A stretch of DNA of 64,000 nt, taken from assembly GCA_021818505.1 (NCBI GenBank), contig JAKADX010000011.1:53119-117118 (forward strand), in the 5' to 3' direction. Positions 29,301-36,474 of the stretch are shown here, piece by piece. The notes below the pieces were generated by a model. The model was not told the origin of the DNA, searched no databases, and was given only the letters and a program-made list of their open reading frames with translations. The position numbers and the translations under genes are program-made. Numbering within the stretch: position 1 is the first letter of the stretch; each line of letters starts with the position of its first letter. This stretch comes from Pseudomonadota bacterium. GTDB taxonomy: Bacteria; Pseudomonadota; Alphaproteobacteria; Acetobacterales; Acetobacteraceae.

Positions 29301-29700
29301 TCGCGTGACGAGCGACCCCGACCTGCACGCCACCGCCGATCATCGCCGGCTGGCGCTGCGGCGGCGGGACGGGGTGTGGCGGGCCACGCTGCCGCCGGGG
29401 GCGGGGTGCCTGCGTCTGGTGTCGCGCGCCGCCGTGCCGCTGCATCTGGACGGGCCGGGGGCGGATGCGCGGCGGCTGGGGGTCGCGGTCGGCGCGCTGT
29501 GGCTGGATCGGGAGGCCGTGGCGCTGGACGATGCGCGGCTCGGCGCCGGCTGGCACGCGCCTGAGGCGGAGTTCCGCTGGACCGACGGCGCGGCGGAGAT
29601 CGACCTGCGCGGCGCGCGGCGTCTGGCGCTGCGGATCGCGCTGGCAGGACGCTACTGGCGTGTGCCGGGCGAGCCGGTGCCGCGCCAGGTTCGGTGCTGA
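26353..29700 (+). CDS. Serralysin-like metalloprotease fused to a C-terminal Hint (hedgehog/intein) domain
   Basis: About 1115 residues, no Sec signal. Residues 1-410 are a Gly/Thr/Ser-rich beta-repeat region (GVANSGTISNAGG-type units). An M10 zinc protease domain follows: HELGHAIGFGH (His549, His553, His559 as ligands, Glu550 catalytic) and Met-turn SVMSYIG (Met588). After few RTX-like turns (GGAGNDSF, IDGGGGANT) comes a Hint_2 domain from Cys787 (CFLRGTRILTARGELPVEAL) with LLLSPDHALAI, then an extra C-terminal domain (about 930-1115). This suggests type I secretion and self-cleavage at the Hint Cys. The start is uncertain among ATGs at 26353, 26362 and 26365; none has a good ribosome site. 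Confidence 0.85.
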   Translation: MVTMMATKQWTSQSGLSGAGDWFSTATSWIDANLHQYTSPPTAGDTAEIFTGSVSITAADATTPGRGTLDGITVIFTPAGGEATPTLDVSNEQFSSLMYLFTEAAPGLGGVLVTRGTVGFAGTLQSDFSGAALTLDIENQGGLATFTNTGTLKASNGSALSVTGAADAVLSSSGLLCANDASTLDIAVAVTSTSLGMVEALLQGVLDVTGPMTNLGTMLASELVGGLYDAGTIDITGSLNNAGSISDACFGTIAATGGVANSGTISNAGGVVTLGGGVANSGIITDIGGTLTITDSVSGTGTILVGDHVALDGAVGAGQVVSFGTATDATLDLNNVAAFAGTIANLTGHDVIDIAAAATATTYDATSHLLTVLNGTSAVAAFTVSGGATTLNATPDGMGGTVLTAEQIGTPTQVETYIVQNDANTYNSGTAMPHGWPTPATIYYSFDAGATLSASDESGFLRAMTLYEDIANISFATADATHPADLVITTNNADTADTSYTVTAAGITTVATSATISIDTQVAGWTDLSGLGTNDTSGYGGYGFLTVLHELGHAIGFGHPGPYNDGGVNADFLTSQIFYTDTRQYSVMSYIGGSQSGAVWTDGTTTIQPQTPMLYDIGAAQMIYGANTSVLAGNDTFGFNSSFAANSALSVYNFAVNTVPVVTLYDAGQNNTLDLSGFSAASYVNLNPGAFSSADGLTGNIGIAEGTTITTAIGGAGNDSFVVNAQADTIDGGGGANTAIFDAPSTDFQVAANAGTVTVTDTLTGVTDTLTNVQLLQFTDTVQLAPCFLRGTRILTARGELPVEALVAGEDRVVTREGRLAPVVWVGWRELDPMRHPCPADVMPVRVRAGALAPGQPQRDLLLSPDHALAIQGGLIPVRYLINGASIVQEEHGGRIAYFHVELDRHDILFAEGAAAESYLDTGNRAAFANGSAATALHPRFAPDEAAALGIWAKAGCLPLVIAGSELTEARAVLAARAAALGHRVTSDPDLHATADHRRLALRRRDGVWRATLPPGAGCLRLVSRAAVPLHLDGPGADARRLGVAVGALWLDREAVALDDARLGAGWHAPEAEFRWTDGAAEIDLRGARRLALRIALAGRYWRVPGEPVPRQVRC

Positions 29701-29735
29701 CCCGGAACATTGACGGCGCGCGCCGGCCCCGGCGC

Positions 29736-30308
29736 TCACGCAACATCCGGCACGGGCCGGCCGCGCGATCGTGCGAGGGGCGGCTGCTGCGGTGGCGGGC
29801 GAAGCGGGGCGGGGCCTGGGGGCGTATCCGGGGTTGGGCGGCGCTCGGTGGCCATCGGGCTGGCCGGCTCGGCCGGGCGCGGCGGCAGGCGGACCCCGAG
29901 CATCCGACAGAGCGGGCGGAGCAGGCGGCGCATCTGCGGCGCCGCGTCGAGCAGGGCCGCCATCTCCGGCTCGGCCAGCAGGTAGCTCAGTTGCGACCCG
30001 CCCGCCGCCGCCTCCGGCACCAGTCGCACCAGCCAGGCGGGGCCGTGCGGCAGGACGCGCGGGGTGCTGCGCCGGGGTGCGGCGGGGCGGCGGGGCGGGC
30101 GGCGGGAGGGGTAGCGCCGGTGGCGGCCGGCCTCGATACGGGCGGCCAGCGCCACGATCCGGGCGGCGAGGTGGCGCAGGTGCCGCCAGATCAGGATGAC
30201 CAGCGTCCCGGCCAGCCGGTCCCGGCCGCCGCCGCGTCGCGCGACCGCCTGGCACAGGGTGTCGATGATGCCGGCGAAGCGTTCGGCAGGGGTGGCGGCG
30301 TGGGTCAC
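29736..30308 (-). CDS. Conserved hypothetical protein, probably Acetobacteraceae-specific
   Basis: About 190 residues from GTG 30308 (VTHAATPAERFAGIIDTLCQ). A helical N-terminus and Arg-rich middle are followed by a conserved-looking core, LPHGPAWLVRLVPEAAAGGSQLSYLL and PQMRRLLRPLCRMLGVRLP, and a Pro-rich tail. There are no membrane segments or catalytic motifs. From memory, similar short proteins recur in Acetobacteraceae genomes, but no function is known. It is convergent with the Hint-domain protease gene and divergent from the small lipoprotein gene; the opposite strand also has open frames here, so coding is likely rather than certain. Confidence 0.6.
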   Translation of the reverse strand: MTHAATPAERFAGIIDTLCQAVARRGGGRDRLAGTLVILIWRHLRHLAARIVALAARIEAGRHRRYPSRRPPRRPAAPRRSTPRVLPHGPAWLVRLVPEAAAGGSQLSYLLAEPEMAALLDAAPQMRRLLRPLCRMLGVRLPPRPAEPASPMATERRPTPDTPPGPAPLRPPPQQPPLARSRGRPVPDVA

Positions 30309-30365
30309 GACAGAATTACTAACACAGATGGGCGGGGGCTGGGCAAGTGGGGTGAAGGGGCGGAC

Positions 30366-30731
30366 ATGACCTGGCGGATCGGCGTGTTCGGCGCGTCCGT
30401 CGCGCTGTCGCTGGCGGCCTGCGGCGTGACGCCGGCAGGGTCGCGGGCATTGGCGCCGGCGGAGCCGGTGCAGCCCGGCGACGATCGGCTGACCTGCGCC
30501 GAGCTGGACGCGCAGATGCGGGAGATGGACGCCATCGCACGCCGCGCCTCGGCCGCGATGGTCCATGCCGAGTCCGTCGAACGCACACTGTGGCCCGGCG
30601 CAGGTTTCGGCGACGACCAGACCGCCATGTGGTTGCAGGCCGAGCGGTTCCGCGACGCCGAGCAGGTCCAGCGCGCCCAGGCGCGAGCCGCCCGGCTGCG
30701 CGCCCTTTCCATCCGCAGGCAGTGCGGGTAG
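30366..30731 (+). CDS. Small putative lipoprotein
   Basis: A 121-residue protein with a lipoprotein signal: a hydrophobic stretch and lipobox LAAC with Cys19. The mature part is mostly charged helix (AELDAQMREMDAIARRASAAM, ERFRDAEQVQRAQARAARLRAL) with two further Cys (44 and 120), possibly a disulfide. Purine-rich GGTGAAGGGGCGG precedes the ATG. It lies alone on the plus strand before the DUF2147 gene. No function can be assigned. Confidence 0.65.
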   Translation: MTWRIGVFGASVALSLAACGVTPAGSRALAPAEPVQPGDDRLTCAELDAQMREMDAIARRASAAMVHAESVERTLWPGAGFGDDQTAMWLQAERFRDAEQVQRAQARAARLRALSIRRQCG

Positions 30732-30945
30732 CGCGGCTTCAGGGCCGCACCGAAGTGCGATGCGCCGAGGCAAGAAGCGACGGGTTCCGGTGCCGCGCGG
30801 GATGCGGCAGACTGCCCACATGTCGAACTGCCGCCGCAGCCGCGTGACGGGCGGAACATGCTGCCGCACGGCCGAGCCGGGTGGCGACCACGCGCCATCC
30901 CGTCCCCGGTTCGCTGCAGGTGGTCGGATGATGAGGAGTGCAGCC

Positions 30946-31344
30946 ATGCGCATGTTCCTGGCGATCGCGCTGTGCGCCGTCGTCTCGGCCGCGCGTGCCG
31001 AGACGCCCGACGGCATCTGGCTGGTCGAGCACAAGGCCGCCGTGCGCCTGTTCGCGTGCGAGAATGCCCTGTGCGGCAGCGTGGTCTGGCTGCGCAAGCC
31101 GAGCCTGCGGACGGCGGGAATGTGCGGCCGGGTCATCATCTGGGGACTGCATCCGACCGGCGCCGGACGGTGGGGCAATGGCTGGTTCCATGATCCGGAG
31201 AACGACACGACCTACCACGTCTCGGCCATACAGGTTTCGCCCGACGAGATTGCGGCGGACGTGTATCCGGCGATCTCGTGGCTGGGGGAGACGGTGGATT
31301 TGCTGCGGATTCAGCCGCGGAGTTTGAATGGGTGGTGTGGGTAG
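30946..31344 (+). CDS. Secreted DUF2147 family protein
   Basis: A 132-residue exported protein: signal peptide (about 1-18, MRMFLAIALCAVVSAARA|ETP) and a DUF2147 domain beginning PDGIWLVEHKAAVRLFACENALCGSVVWLRKP and containing GNGWFHDPENDTTYHV. DUF2147 proteins are small periplasmic beta-barrel-like folds of unknown role. GAGGAG is seven bases before ATG 30946. Four cysteines are present in the mature part, likely disulfide-bonded. It is the last GC-typical gene before the low-GC segment. Confidence 0.78.
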   Translation: MRMFLAIALCAVVSAARAETPDGIWLVEHKAAVRLFACENALCGSVVWLRKPSLRTAGMCGRVIIWGLHPTGAGRWGNGWFHDPENDTTYHVSAIQVSPDEIAADVYPAISWLGETVDLLRIQPRSLNGWCG

Positions 31345-31871
31345 GTGGGGCGCGCGCGAGTTGGACCTGAAGCGCCATGCGCCGATGGGTGCCACGATGG
31401 CGGCTTCCGGCGCCGCACGGGACGATACAGATTGCGCGCATGCCGGTCAGGCGCGATCTTGTCGATCGCGCGATGGGACGGCCGTATTCGCCGTTCGGTC
31501 GCTGCGTCGCGGTGGGGCCGTATTCCCCCGGTTGGGCGTCCGTCATTCGGAGCAGGCGGATCGGAGGGAGAAGACGCTGACGGCCCGTTCGCCCGTTGGG
31601 CTGCATCGGCACATGGCGCCTTGCTTATGCGCCCGACGCGGCCTGGGTGCTCCTCCGTGGCGCTCGGGCGGCAGAAGCGGCATTGTCCCGCAGGGGCTAT
31701 CGAACTGATCGCGCGGGGAATAGTCGGCATCTTGATCCAACCAAGGGAAGCCGCGACTATGCGCCGGATGGGAAGGCAGGGTGAGCATCCGGGCCGTGTT
31801 TCCGCTATGGGGGCGGGCACCAAGCGCGAGTATCGCAACTCGTCCGACGTTGGACCGAAGGTCAATCGCGC
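31345..31871. other. 527-bp gap to the left of the low-GC gene pair
   Basis: Long open frames exist on both strands, but none has family-like composition, a ribosome site or a recognisable motif, and I do not call a gene. The sequence contains a local repetition of GGCCGTATTC (near 31490 and 31520). Composition falls toward the helicase gene. It probably holds that gene's promoter and the left junction of the inserted segment. Confidence 0.4.
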
Positions 31872-34001
31872 ATGGTAAGTATAATTTGGGGAAGCACGAA
31901 TAAACCCGTCGCATCCCGCCAGCTCGCGGACGCCCTCGAGGGGTTACCAAATATCAACGGAACTCTATACATCGGTTACCCGATCCTGGGGACACCAGAG
32001 GGAGCATTTCCGTTCGATGCGCTGCTATTGAGTCCGGAGCATGGAGCAGTTGCGTTTGACGTCGTCGAAGGCCGCGAACTCGGGGATTTCCGGTCGCGAC
32101 AGGATAATCTCTTTGCGAAGCTGCAAGCCAAGCTCCTCCAGTACCCTGCTTTGGTGCGGCAACGTCAACTTCTAGTTGTTTTGTCTGTAGTGACTTTCGC
32201 ACCCGCGGCGTCGCCGCCGCCAAATGCTGACGCGATGTACCCGGTCTGCAAAAATCGGGCTGAGCTGGACTCCACTTTAGGCGGTGTCGATTGGCGAGAG
32301 AGAGATAGTTACCCCGCACTTTGCTCGGCGATTCAGGCTCTGACCAACATACGGAAGGGTCGGCGGAAGAAGGAATCTGTAAAGCCCGACTCTCGAGGGT
32401 CGAAGCTACAGCTTCTCAACAACTCCATTGCGAACCTTGACGCGCACCAAGGGGCGGCCGTGGTGGAAACGGTGGACGGTGTTCAGCGTATTCGGGGCCT
32501 CGCAGGCTCAGGTAAGACAATCGTGCTCGCCCTCAAGGTTGCATATTTGCACGCCCAGAATCCGGATTGGAAAATCGCGGTAACATTCAATACGCGTTCT
32601 TTGAAAGGACAGTTTGAGCGCCTAATAAACACTTTCGTTATAGAGCAGACTAGCGAAGAGCCCGACTGGGATCGAGTGCACATCATGCACTCCTGGGGAT
32701 CCCCGACTTCCCCAGAAGGACTCTACTTTCAGTTCACACGCGATAACGGCTCCGCTTATTTCGACTTTCAAGCGGCGCGGTCCAAGTTCGGCGATGCGAA
32801 GGAATTCAACGGAGCGTGCGAGGAAGCCCTTGCGTCCGTGCCTGAGCCCGTGCAGCGCTTCGATGCCATCATGGTCGACGAGGCGCAGGACCTTCCGCCC
32901 GCCTTCCTTCGGCTCTGTTATGCGATGCTCAAGCAGCCCAAAAGGCTAGTCTACGCATACGACGAACTGCAGAGCTTGACAAACGCGTCACTTCCTCCGC
33001 CCGAAGAAATCTTCGGAAGCACAGCCGAAGGGCGTTCGTTAGTGTCGTTTGAGCCTGACGCTCCGGGCAGGGCCCGGCAAGACATCATTCTCGAGCGCTG
33101 CTACCGGAACCCGCGGCCTGTCCTCGTCACTGCCCATGCGCTCGGGTTTGGCATCTATCGGCAGCCCGGTGGACTGATACAAATTTTTGACCACAACCAG
33201 TTGTGGCTTGATGTGGGTTACTCCGTAGTTGCTGGCGAACTAGCAGACGGTCGAGAGGTCAGTCTGGCCAGAACGCCGGAAACGAGCCCACCATTTCTAG
33301 AATCACATTCTGCTATAGATGATCTGATCCACTTCAGAGCTTTCGAAACGACGGAAGCTCAGGACGAATGGCTCGTACGAGAGATACTTAAGAACATCCG
33401 CGAGGATGAACTCGCGCCCGAGGATATAATTGTTATTAACCCAGAACCGCTGAGAACACGTAAGGCCGTTGCTAAGGCGCGAGCCAAACTATTCGAGGAA
33501 GGGGTGAATTCTTCACTGGCGGGCGTGTCGGGCTCGCCTGACGTTTTTTTTGAGAACGACGTGGTCACGTTCACGGGGATATTTCGCGCCAAGGGAAATG
33601 AGGCTGCGATGGTCTATGTCATCAACGCCCACGACTGCTATAATGCGTTCATTCCGGCATGGCTCACCCGGGCAAGGAATCAGCTTTTCACCGCAATCAC
33701 GCGGTCAAAGGCCTGGGTTAGGGTTCTGGGCGTCGGCCAAGACATGCAGGCGCTAATCGCAGAGTTTGAATGCGTAAGAGCAAACGGATTCACGTTGCGC
33801 TTCCAATACCCTGACGAAGCCAAACGACGCGAGCTTCATACGATCAACAGAGACATGACCCGAGCGGCAAGAGCCCGCCTAAGCAGGAATGTCGCGGACC
33901 TGGAAAAGATTCTTGCAGCAATCGACGAAGGCGAACTTCAGGCCGAGGACCTTCCACCTACGATGAGGAAGCGCCTGGAGCGCTTGCTGCAGAAAGGATG
34001 A
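31872..34001 (+). CDS. Superfamily 1 (UvrD-like) helicase with NERD-like N-terminal region
   Basis: A 709-residue protein. Residues 1-110 resemble a nuclease-related (NERD) fold (FPFDALLLSPEHGAVAFDVVEG), but the Lys expected in the active site is missing. Walker A is GLAGSGKT (209-216), Walker B VDEAQD (Asp336, Glu337), then ERCYRNPRPVL, GIFRAKGNEAAMVYVINA and FTAITRSKAWVRVLG as helicase motifs IV-VI. It probably translocates on nucleic acid. Base composition is much less GC-rich than neighbours, with many AT-ending codons. It overlaps the DUF2290 gene by four bases (ATGA). Helicase identity is firm; a defence role is inference. Confidence 0.85.
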   Translation: MVSIIWGSTNKPVASRQLADALEGLPNINGTLYIGYPILGTPEGAFPFDALLLSPEHGAVAFDVVEGRELGDFRSRQDNLFAKLQAKLLQYPALVRQRQLLVVLSVVTFAPAASPPPNADAMYPVCKNRAELDSTLGGVDWRERDSYPALCSAIQALTNIRKGRRKKESVKPDSRGSKLQLLNNSIANLDAHQGAAVVETVDGVQRIRGLAGSGKTIVLALKVAYLHAQNPDWKIAVTFNTRSLKGQFERLINTFVIEQTSEEPDWDRVHIMHSWGSPTSPEGLYFQFTRDNGSAYFDFQAARSKFGDAKEFNGACEEALASVPEPVQRFDAIMVDEAQDLPPAFLRLCYAMLKQPKRLVYAYDELQSLTNASLPPPEEIFGSTAEGRSLVSFEPDAPGRARQDIILERCYRNPRPVLVTAHALGFGIYRQPGGLIQIFDHNQLWLDVGYSVVAGELADGREVSLARTPETSPPFLESHSAIDDLIHFRAFETTEAQDEWLVREILKNIREDELAPEDIIVINPEPLRTRKAVAKARAKLFEEGVNSSLAGVSGSPDVFFENDVVTFTGIFRAKGNEAAMVYVINAHDCYNAFIPAWLTRARNQLFTAITRSKAWVRVLGVGQDMQALIAEFECVRANGFTLRFQYPDEAKRRELHTINRDMTRAARARLSRNVADLEKILAAIDEGELQAEDLPPTMRKRLERLLQKG

Positions 34002-34657
34002 CTCCGAGGCAGACATTTCAAGACATTCGCCTCGCGATCACCCAGATGATCGAGGCTGGCCTGTCTAACGAGCAGCGGTATCCAACGCTACGCAACACAG
34101 GCAGTCGCACCTGCGAGATTGGCATTGAGGGAGCGCCTGATCTTTCGGCGTCGCTGCGAAACATACCTTACAGCCAAGCGTTTCTGGAACTGGAGAGAGC
34201 TCGCGCGTTTAATTTGAAAATGATTGACGGCGCGTTAGTTCAACTGGTTTACAGATTCGAAAACGACGACGTTTCGTCGCACCGGTTAGCTTTCTTTCCA
34301 GCGCCGGCACTTCAAACATACGACGACGCGCGGCAGGTCTACGAGGAGGATGAGATGTTCGGAGACATTGTCGGTAAATACTTAGTACGTTTTCCACTCC
34401 GGTTTGATTTTTCGGCGGACCCGCTCGAACACATCGAGGTCGACCACCCGAAGTCGCATCTCACTCTTGGCCAGTACCAGAATTGTCGGATTCCTGTAAC
34501 ATGCCCACTGACACCAGTCCGCTTCGTAAATTTCGTAGTCCGAAATTTTTATTTTTTAGCGCGGGAACTTGCGACCTTCGACTCCGCGGCTCTTGGACGC
34601 AGCTTTCCGGAAACGATAACGGAACGAGAGCGCAGCATTTTGCATGTCAGCGTTTGA
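33998..34657 (+). CDS. DUF2290 domain protein, partner of the helicase
   Basis: A 219-residue soluble protein matching DUF2290 from memory: the core FPLRFDFSADPLEHIEVDHP, then SHLTLGQYQNCRIPVTCPLTP and FVNFVVRNFYFL are the characteristic C-terminal block, with regularly placed His residues (EHIEVDHPKSH). No enzymatic function is known for this family. Its start overlaps the helicase stop (ATGA), so the two are translationally coupled and probably act together. Composition is low-GC like the helicase. The genes downstream return to the high-GC background. Confidence 0.78.
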   Translation: MTPRQTFQDIRLAITQMIEAGLSNEQRYPTLRNTGSRTCEIGIEGAPDLSASLRNIPYSQAFLELERARAFNLKMIDGALVQLVYRFENDDVSSHRLAFFPAPALQTYDDARQVYEEDEMFGDIVGKYLVRFPLRFDFSADPLEHIEVDHPKSHLTLGQYQNCRIPVTCPLTPVRFVNFVVRNFYFLARELATFDSAALGRSFPETITERERSILHVSV

Positions 34658-34934
34658 AGGCCCGGCTCGCTGATATGATGACTCGTTAATATGACGATCT
34701 GAAGGGCAATGGGAGCGCGGAGGATCTACTGCGAACGAACCGACGCCTCGGGTCGCTGGCTTGCGTACTCTGAAGCGGCAATTCCAGCCGCGGCCGGAGC
34801 TCGGCTCTACGCTGGTGACGCGAAAGGTCTGCGGCGATTCGAACCCGCAAATTCAAATTAGAACCCACCCGCAACTCCGATTTGGCGTTGCGCTGCGCAG
34901 TCCACCCGCCGGCGACGCGCGGGAGTGCGAGGCG

Positions 34935-36335
34935 CTACCCCGCCCCCCGCACCTCAAACCGGAACGGACTCGCACTCGCCATGTGCGGGTCCAGCGACAG
35001 CCGGTGCTCCAGCGGCGGAAACGCCCGGCTGCGGCAGTCCTGGCGGTCACACAGGCGGCAGGAGAGGCCGATGCCGACGGCGGCGCGGTCGAGGTCGATG
35101 CCGTCGGCATAGGCGATGTCGGGGGCGGCGCTGACCGGGGCACCCATGGCGATGACGTGGACCGGCGGCGGCTCGCCCCAGCGCGAGGCGGCGCCGGTGA
35201 CGGTGCGGGCGAAACACAGGAACGCGGCGCCGTCGGGCAGTTGCGCCACCTGCACGCGCAGCATCCCCGGGGTGGCGAAGGCGGTGTGCACCACCCAGCG
35301 CGGGCAGGAACCGCCGTAGCGGGCGAAGGGGAAGCCGGCGCCGGCGAAGCGTTTGCTGACGTTGCCGGCGGGATCGACGCGCAGGAAGAAGAACGGCACG
35401 CCGCGCGCACCTGTGCGTTGCAGGCTGGAGAGGCGGTGGCACGCCTGCTCGAAGCTGACGCCGAAGCGGGCCGCCAGCGCGTCCACGTCGTGGCGCAGCG
35501 TGCGCGCGGCGGCGAGGAAGACCGCGTAGGGCATCAGCAGTGCCGCCGCGAGGTAGTTGAGCAGGCCGATGCGGATGAGCGCTGCGGCCTCGGGCGAGGA
35601 AGCGGGACGGTCGGCCATGGTGGCCTCGACCGCCTCGCGCGCCTCCAGCAGGGCGAGCTGGAAGGCCATGTGGAAGCCGCGGCTCTCGCGCGGCAGCATT
35701 TCCGACAGTTGCAGGCTGCGCGCGGTGGCGTCGTAGCGGCGCAGCGCGCCCTCCAGCGGCCCGACGGTCACGGTCAGGCCGTGGCGGCGGCGCAGGCGCT
35801 CGGCGACGGCGTGGTTCATCTCGGATGGCGTGGCGGCGAGTTCGGCGCCGAGTGCTTCGGCGGCCTGTTCCAGCTTCGGGAAATGGTTGGCGTGGTCGTT
35901 GAAGAAGTCGCGCGTCTCCTCGGTCGGCAGCAGCAGGCGGCGGCCGGAGGGGAGCGCGATGCCGCCGGAATCCTCGCGCGCCACGCGCCAGGCGCGATAC
36001 AGCGCCAGCACCGCGCGCGCGGCGGCGGGACTGCCGGCGGCGAGCGCCGCGACCTCGGCATCGGGGACGGTTTCGGCGTTGAGCAGCGGGTCGCCGAAGG
36101 TTTCGCGCAACTGCGCCTCGATCTGGCGCTCCGTGGTGCCGGAGAGGGTGGCGAGATCGACGCGCAGGGTCTCGGCCAGCCGGATCAGCAGCGAGGCGGT
36201 GATGCCGCGCTGGTCGTGCTCGATCAGGTTGAGGTAGCTGGCCGAGATGCCGAGGCGGGAGGCGAGCGCCTGCTGCGTCAGGTCCCGCTCCTGGCGCAGC
36301 CGGCGGACGGTGCGGCCGATCAGCGGCTTCGCCAT
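34935..36335 (-). CDS. ScfR/RamB-type transcriptional regulator (XRE helix-turn-helix plus DUF2083)
   Basis: A 466-residue regulator. An XRE-type helix-turn-helix lies at about 7-60 (TVRRLRQERDLTQQALASRLGISASYLNLIE), a degenerate IrrE/ImmA-like segment in the middle (AVAERLRRRHGLTVTV) and a C-terminal domain with the Cys cluster SCRLCDRQDCRSRAFPP. This architecture is that of ScfR and RamB, which sense acyl-CoA status and control short-chain fatty acid, propionate or glyoxylate-cycle genes. It is divergent from isocitrate lyase across 139 bp containing an inverted repeat, so aceA is the likely target. Confidence 0.88.
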   Translation of the reverse strand: MAKPLIGRTVRRLRQERDLTQQALASRLGISASYLNLIEHDQRGITASLLIRLAETLRVDLATLSGTTERQIEAQLRETFGDPLLNAETVPDAEVAALAAGSPAAARAVLALYRAWRVAREDSGGIALPSGRRLLLPTEETRDFFNDHANHFPKLEQAAEALGAELAATPSEMNHAVAERLRRRHGLTVTVGPLEGALRRYDATARSLQLSEMLPRESRGFHMAFQLALLEAREAVEATMADRPASSPEAAALIRIGLLNYLAAALLMPYAVFLAAARTLRHDVDALAARFGVSFEQACHRLSSLQRTGARGVPFFFLRVDPAGNVSKRFAGAGFPFARYGGSCPRWVVHTAFATPGMLRVQVAQLPDGAAFLCFARTVTGAASRWGEPPPVHVIAMGAPVSAAPDIAYADGIDLDRAAVGIGLSCRLCDRQDCRSRAFPPLEHRLSLDPHMASASPFRFEVRGAG

Positions 36336-36346
36336 GCTTCACAGCC

Positions 36347-36374
36347 TTTACGGATTTTCGCGGGCATCCGTGAA
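36347..36374. promoter_or_regulatory. Inverted repeat between the ScfR-like gene and aceA
   Basis: TTTACGGAT (36347-36355) and ATCCGTGAA (36366-36374) are 9-bp arms with one mismatch around a 10-base spacer. The site is adjacent to the regulator start codon in the shared divergent promoter region and is the best operator candidate. Confidence 0.5.
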
Positions 36375-36474
36375 TATCCTTACCAGATTGCGCGTCGCAG
36401 CGCATTTTCCCGATAAACTTCGGCGGTGCAACGTGAATTATTGACGCTCTGCGACCGACCCACGGAGACTGCCC

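Noticed and set aside
31311..31878. Overlapping open frames on both strands in the gap left of the helicase gene
   Set aside because: No ribosome site, no motif, biased Arg/Pro composition and mutual overlap; not supported as genes.
34820..34870. Possible tRNA gene on the minus strand
   Set aside because: Only a T-loop-like GGGTTCGAATC is present; the stems do not pair properly and there is no anticodon arm.
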